DNA from: Stagnihabitans lacustris | Lineage (GTDB): Bacteria > Pseudomonadota > Alphaproteobacteria > Rhodobacterales > Rhodobacteraceae | Length of the DNA stretch: 64,000 bases | Direction: 5' to 3' | NCBI RefSeq assembly: GCF_025950525.1 | Contig: NZ_JAPDGS010000009.1 | Span: 35,105-99,104 of the forward strand | In this document: piece by piece, positions 61,091-64,000 of the stretch | Layout: every line of letters starts with the position of its first letter | Numbering within the stretch: position 1 is the stretch's first letter | Translations under genes and position numbers: made by a program | Notes under the pieces: model-generated | The model's input: only the letters and a program-made list of their open reading frames with translations | The model's database searches: none | Told to the model about the DNA's origin: nothing

Positions 61091-61921
61091 ATGTCTCTGA
61101 ACTTTAAAGCTTTTGCGGCGGCGGTCGTGATCGGCCTTTCCACTTTGACTTCGACGGAGGCGGCAACGATTCGGACGGGTTTCGATGCCAACACCTTGCC
61201 GCGCAACGACGATGGCAGCACGGGGGCCGTGAATGTCGGCTTCCTTCTGAACTTTTTCGGGGTCTCGACCAACTCGATCTTTGTGAACAACAACGGCAAC
61301 GTGACCTTTACGCAGCCGTTGCCAACTTTCACGCCATTCGGTCTGACGGGCGCCGTAACGCAGCCCATCATCGCGCCGTTCTTTGCCGATATCGACACAA
61401 GAGCGGCAGGCTCTGCGGTCACTTATGGCGCAGGATCGGTGGGCGGCCGTCAAGCCTTCGGCGTCAACTGGCAGGACGTGGATTACTTTGGCGGCTCACT
61501 CAGCCATACCGCGCGCAACAGCATCCAGCTTATCTTGATTGATCGGTCGGATATCTTGGCTGGGGCCTTCGACTTCGAGTTCAACTATGGCTCGATCCAG
61601 TGGGAAACCGGTCAAGCCAGCAACGGCAATGCCAATGGCCTGGGCGGGTTCTCGGCCCGGGTGGGCTGGTCGAACGGCACGGGGACCTTCTTTGAGCAGC
61701 CCGGTTCGGGCGTCAATGGCGCCTTCCTGGATGGCGGCAGCAACCAGTTGATCACGGCGACGAACACGCTTCCGGCCAACCCCGGTCGTCTGTTGTTCTC
61801 GGTCCGCAATTCGGTGGTCGAGCCCGTGCCGACCGTTCCGGTCCCGGCGACCCTGCCCCTGATGCTGGTCGGGCCGGTCGTTCTGGGTGCAATCGCCCGG
61901 CGTCGCGCGCGTAAATCCTGA
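61091..61921 (+). CDS. Nidogen-like secreted protein with VPLPA-type sorting tail
   Basis: A 276-residue protein with a signal peptide (MSLNFKAFAAAVVIGLSTLTSTEAA). The body matches a nidogen-like (NIDO) extracellular domain: GFLLNFFGVSTNSIFVNNNG, PIIAPFFADIDTR and AFDFEFNYGSIQWETGQAS. The tail VPVPATLPLMLVGPVVLGAIARRRARKS is of the VPLPA type. NIDO domains occur in extracellular matrix-like and adhesin proteins. GTAGGGGTAGG lies just upstream of the ATG. It has its own terminator and no exosortase neighbour. Confidence 0.87.
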   Translation: MSLNFKAFAAAVVIGLSTLTSTEAATIRTGFDANTLPRNDDGSTGAVNVGFLLNFFGVSTNSIFVNNNGNVTFTQPLPTFTPFGLTGAVTQPIIAPFFADIDTRAAGSAVTYGAGSVGGRQAFGVNWQDVDYFGGSLSHTARNSIQLILIDRSDILAGAFDFEFNYGSIQWETGQASNGNANGLGGFSARVGWSNGTGTFFEQPGSGVNGAFLDGGSNQLITATNTLPANPGRLLFSVRNSVVEPVPTVPVPATLPLMLVGPVVLGAIARRRARKS

Positions 61922-61937
61922 GTTCGGCGTATCAGGG

Positions 61938-61967
61938 CAAGGGGGCGCGCCATTGCGCGTCCCCTTG
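61938..61967 (+). terminator. Terminator of the nidogen-like gene
   Basis: CAAGGGGGCGCGC and GCGCGTCCCCTTG pair with one mismatch around a short CATT loop. Confidence 0.7.
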
Positions 61968-62050
61968 TGCATTGCGGCACAGTCTCCCTGCAGTCTTGGC
62001 GCGTGATCCGCTGGAGGTTTGGCCCTATGTAAAGGGGAACAAGGAGACAC

Positions 62051-62992
62051 ATGATGAGCTGGAACCCCCTGTTGGACCATTCGATCCCCCTTGGCGATGC
62101 CGTGGATGCGATTGAAACCGTGATCGTGCCGCGCGCCCGTGATCTTGGGGGCTTCGAGGTGCGCCGGGCGCTGCCCTCGGCGCAACGGCAGATGGTCGGC
62201 CCGTTCATCTTCTTTGACCAGATGGGCCCGGCCGAGTTCCTGACCGGCCAAGGCATCGACGTGCGGCCGCATCCGCATATCGGGCTGGCCACGGTGACAT
62301 ATCTGTATAAGGGCCGCATCCATCACCGCGACAGCTTGGGCACCGATGCCTGGATTGCCCCGGGGGATGTGAACCTGATGACGGCGGGCATCGGCATCAC
62401 CCATTCCGAACGTCAGGACCAGGACCTGCGCCAGGGCCCCCACGGGCTTTTCGGTCTGCAGACCTGGCTTGCCCTGCCCAAAAGCCACGAGGACGATCCG
62501 GCCGCCTTTTCCCACACCGTTGCGGGCGATCTGCCGGTTTTGCAGGGCGAGGGCAAGGAGGTGCGGTTGATCCTGGGGCAGGCCTGGGGTGAGCGCGCGC
62601 CGGTCGCCACCGCCTCGGACACGCTTTATGCCGATATCACCCTGGACCCTTTTGCCGCGATCCCCTTGCCCGACGACACCGAGGACCGCGGGCTTTACGT
62701 GCTGAAGGGCGAAGTGACCGTGGCGGGTCAGGTGTTCGAGCCCGGACGGATGCTGGTGTTTCGCCCCGGGGATCGGATCTCGGCGCGGGCCGGGGCCACG
62801 GGGGCGCGGCTGATGCTGTTGGGCGGGGCCACGATGGATGGGCCGCGGCATCTGTGGTGGAACTTCGTCGCCTCGTCGAAAGAGCGGATCGAGGCCGCCA
62901 AAGAGGCCTGGCGCGCGGGCGACTGGATGCATGGGCGCTTTCGTCTGCCGCCGAACGACCGGGACGAGTTCATCCCCGCGCCCGACCGCTGA
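62051..62992 (+). CDS. Pirin family protein
   Basis: A 313-residue bicupin. The N-terminal cupin has HPHIGLATVTYLYKGRIHHRDS, whose His residues bind the metal, and GIGITHSER. The C-terminal cupin has the RGLYVLKGEVTVAGQVFEPGRMLVFRPG pattern without the full metal set. Bacterial pirins such as YhhW degrade quercetin or act in redox signalling; the activity here is unknown. AAGGAGACAC precedes tandem ATGs at 62051 and 62054. It is monocistronic. Confidence 0.9.
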   Translation: MMSWNPLLDHSIPLGDAVDAIETVIVPRARDLGGFEVRRALPSAQRQMVGPFIFFDQMGPAEFLTGQGIDVRPHPHIGLATVTYLYKGRIHHRDSLGTDAWIAPGDVNLMTAGIGITHSERQDQDLRQGPHGLFGLQTWLALPKSHEDDPAAFSHTVAGDLPVLQGEGKEVRLILGQAWGERAPVATASDTLYADITLDPFAAIPLPDDTEDRGLYVLKGEVTVAGQVFEPGRMLVFRPGDRISARAGATGARLMLLGGATMDGPRHLWWNFVASSKERIEAAKEAWRAGDWMHGRFRLPPNDRDEFIPAPDR

Positions 62993-63082
62993 GGCTTGAC
63001 AGGCGGCCCGGGGCTTGTCCACGGTGTGTCAGGCCCCGAACGCATTTCTGGGGCGACTTTGATCCTTCAGAAAGGAACGACT

Positions 63083-63769
63083 TTGGCCGTTTTCACCTAT
63101 TTCAGCGTTGATTCCGACACCAACAGCGCGTCGATTGCCTTGGACCTGACAAGCCTGACCGCCACCCAATTCGTCTTGCGCGATGCGTTTGGGGCCGCCA
63201 TCACCTTGACGGGTTCGGGGCTGGTCTATGGGACGACCGGCCCGATCGGCGGCAAGATCACGGGCGTCACCGAAACGACCACCACCGGCGCCACGGCGTT
63301 TTCGGGCAGCGGGTTCAACCTGAAGGCCACGGCGGTTGCCCAGGCCATGATCCTGGCCCCGGTGGATGATGGGGCTGCGGCCTTTGCGCTGTTGACCCGT
63401 GGCAATGACACGGTGAACGGCAGCGATAACGAGGATTATTTGACCGGTGGGCGCGGCAAGGACACGCTGTTGGCCGGTGCGGGTCAAGATGTCCTGAGAG
63501 GCGGCATCGGCGATGACATGTTGACCGGTGGGGCGGATACGGATGTCTTCATCTTTATGCGTTATCGAGATGGCGCCGATGTGATCACCGACTTTGCGGA
63601 TGGCGGTCCGACCGACGATTTCATTCAGATCAGCCGTTTGGCCTATAAGAACATGGTCGCGACCGAAGATGCCACCGGGGTCACGCTGACGCTGTCCGAG
63701 ACCTCGTCGATCAAGGTTCTGGGCTGGAGCCTGGAAGACATGGGCCGGGACGATTTCAACCTGGTCTGA
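63083..63769 (+). CDS. Small RTX calcium-binding secreted protein
   Basis: A 228-residue protein. Residues about 1-105 are beta-rich and of unknown family. RTX nonapeptides lie at about 107-155 (GNDTVNGSD, GGRGKDTLL, GGIGDDMLTGG), and the C-terminal 70 residues suit a type I secretion signal. There is no Sec signal. The start is TTG 63083 with AAAGGA about six bases upstream, giving MAVFTYF; a longer in-frame start at 62996 is implausible. It resembles the TTG-started M10 protease in start context. No transporter genes are nearby. Confidence 0.78.
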   Translation: MAVFTYFSVDSDTNSASIALDLTSLTATQFVLRDAFGAAITLTGSGLVYGTTGPIGGKITGVTETTTTGATAFSGSGFNLKATAVAQAMILAPVDDGAAAFALLTRGNDTVNGSDNEDYLTGGRGKDTLLAGAGQDVLRGGIGDDMLTGGADTDVFIFMRYRDGADVITDFADGGPTDDFIQISRLAYKNMVATEDATGVTLTLSETSSIKVLGWSLEDMGRDDFNLV

Positions 63770-63803
63770 CCGCGGTCCTTTCCGCTTTGGGCCGGCCAAG
63801 GGC

Positions 63804-63843
63804 GCCGGGTCGGGTGTCGGGTCGGATGCCGGGTCGGATGCGG
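63804..63843. repeat. 12-bp tandem repeat, three units
   Basis: GCCGGGTCGGGT, GTCGGGTCGGAT and GCCGGGTCGGAT follow one another, then GCGG. It sits in the gap between the RTX gene and tRNA-Asp. Confidence 0.7.
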
Positions 63844-63871
63844 AAAATTCGGTTTCTGTGCGGATGCGGTC

Positions 63872-63900
63872 TTGACGCCCCCCGCGGGCTTCCGTAAGAC
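63872..63900 (+). promoter_or_regulatory. Candidate promoter of tRNA-Asp
   Basis: TTGACG (63872-63877), 17 bases, TAAGAC (63895-63900), 24 bases before the tRNA. This is the best -35 of the three tRNA promoters. Confidence 0.6.
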
Positions 63901-63924
63901 GCCAGCACGTTCTGCGGACCGCTT

Positions 63925-64000
63925 GCGGTGGTAGCTCAGTTGGTTAGAGTACCGGCCTGTCACGCCGGGGGTCGCGGGTTCGAGCCCCGTCCACCGCGCC
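63925..64000 (+). tRNA. tRNA-Asp (anticodon GUC), last base outside the window
   Basis: Acceptor arms GCGGTGG and CCACCGC pair perfectly, and the discriminator is G. The anticodon stem CCGGC/GCCGG encloses CTGTCAC, giving GUC. The CCA end is cut after CC by the window edge. Confidence 0.96.

Noticed and set aside
63804..63843. A CRISPR-like array
   Set aside because: Units are 12 bases and contiguous, with no spacers; no cas genes are present.

Overview
The window is a gene-dense, GC-rich chromosomal segment from an alphaproteobacterium, most likely a Rhodobacteraceae member. Signs are the VPLPA-type C-terminal sorting tails, DUF1013/TrcR, a SelD fused to an NADH-dehydrogenase-like domain, a DapC-like aminotransferase beside ftsK, a rpmH-rnpA-yidD block, and an FNR-type box TTGAT-N4-ATCAA. 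About 57 protein genes and 4 tRNA genes are supported. There is no rRNA, CRISPR array, insertion sequence, integrase or phage module. No gene-free stretch exceeds 300 bases; the longest is 57447-57719, upstream of lon, which holds a terminator and a candidate heat-shock promoter.

Layout. 1-4.7 kb: 3'-truncated yidC, a degenerate-GGDEF/EAL protein, ttcA, a lipoprotein, then yidD, rnpA and rpmH. 4.8-8.5 kb: an operon of a TVP38-type membrane protein, a MerA/Lpd-like flavoprotein and an orphan histidine kinase, then tRNA-Arg. 8.5-14.3 kb: a GAF-EAL protein, then a copper or metal block (small His/Met/Cys protein, Tat-exported multicopper oxidase, convergent P1B-type ATPase) and a surface protein. 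14.4-23.4 kb: ftsK with a DapC-like aminotransferase, a sulfotransferase-like protein, an amidase, a GlcD-like dehydrogenase and TesA. 23.4-30.8 kb: LolD-like ATPase with FtsX-like permease, a Gfo/Idh/MocA dehydrogenase, argE and mnmH. 30.8-39.5 kb: SelD fusion, a short RpoN, quinone oxidoreductase, COQ9, S21, transglutaminase-like protein, Lrp-ald pair, mscL. 39.6-47.4 kb: RNase T2, trcR, a serralysin-like protease, dnaX-ybaB-recR and a MaoC-phosphotransacetylase fusion. 47.5-52.6 kb: a compact operon of phosphoesterase, Ser/Thr kinase fused to a universal stress domain, a propeller-like protein and a dimethylformamidase-like protein. 52.6-64 kb: BenE-like transporter, EEP hydrolase with a TerB-J protein, tgt, two sorting-tail proteins, lon, an HU-like protein, pirin, a small RTX protein and three tRNA genes.

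Themes. Selenium use in tRNA is represented by selD plus mnmH. Secreted or surface proteins are numerous: three sorting-tail proteins and two RTX proteins that appear to start with TTG. Two EAL proteins suggest cyclic-di-GMP turnover. A short near-perfect palindrome occurs four times in intergenic DNA. The least explained unit is the 47.5-52.6 kb operon. Functional calls rest on recognised protein motifs; no database search was run.
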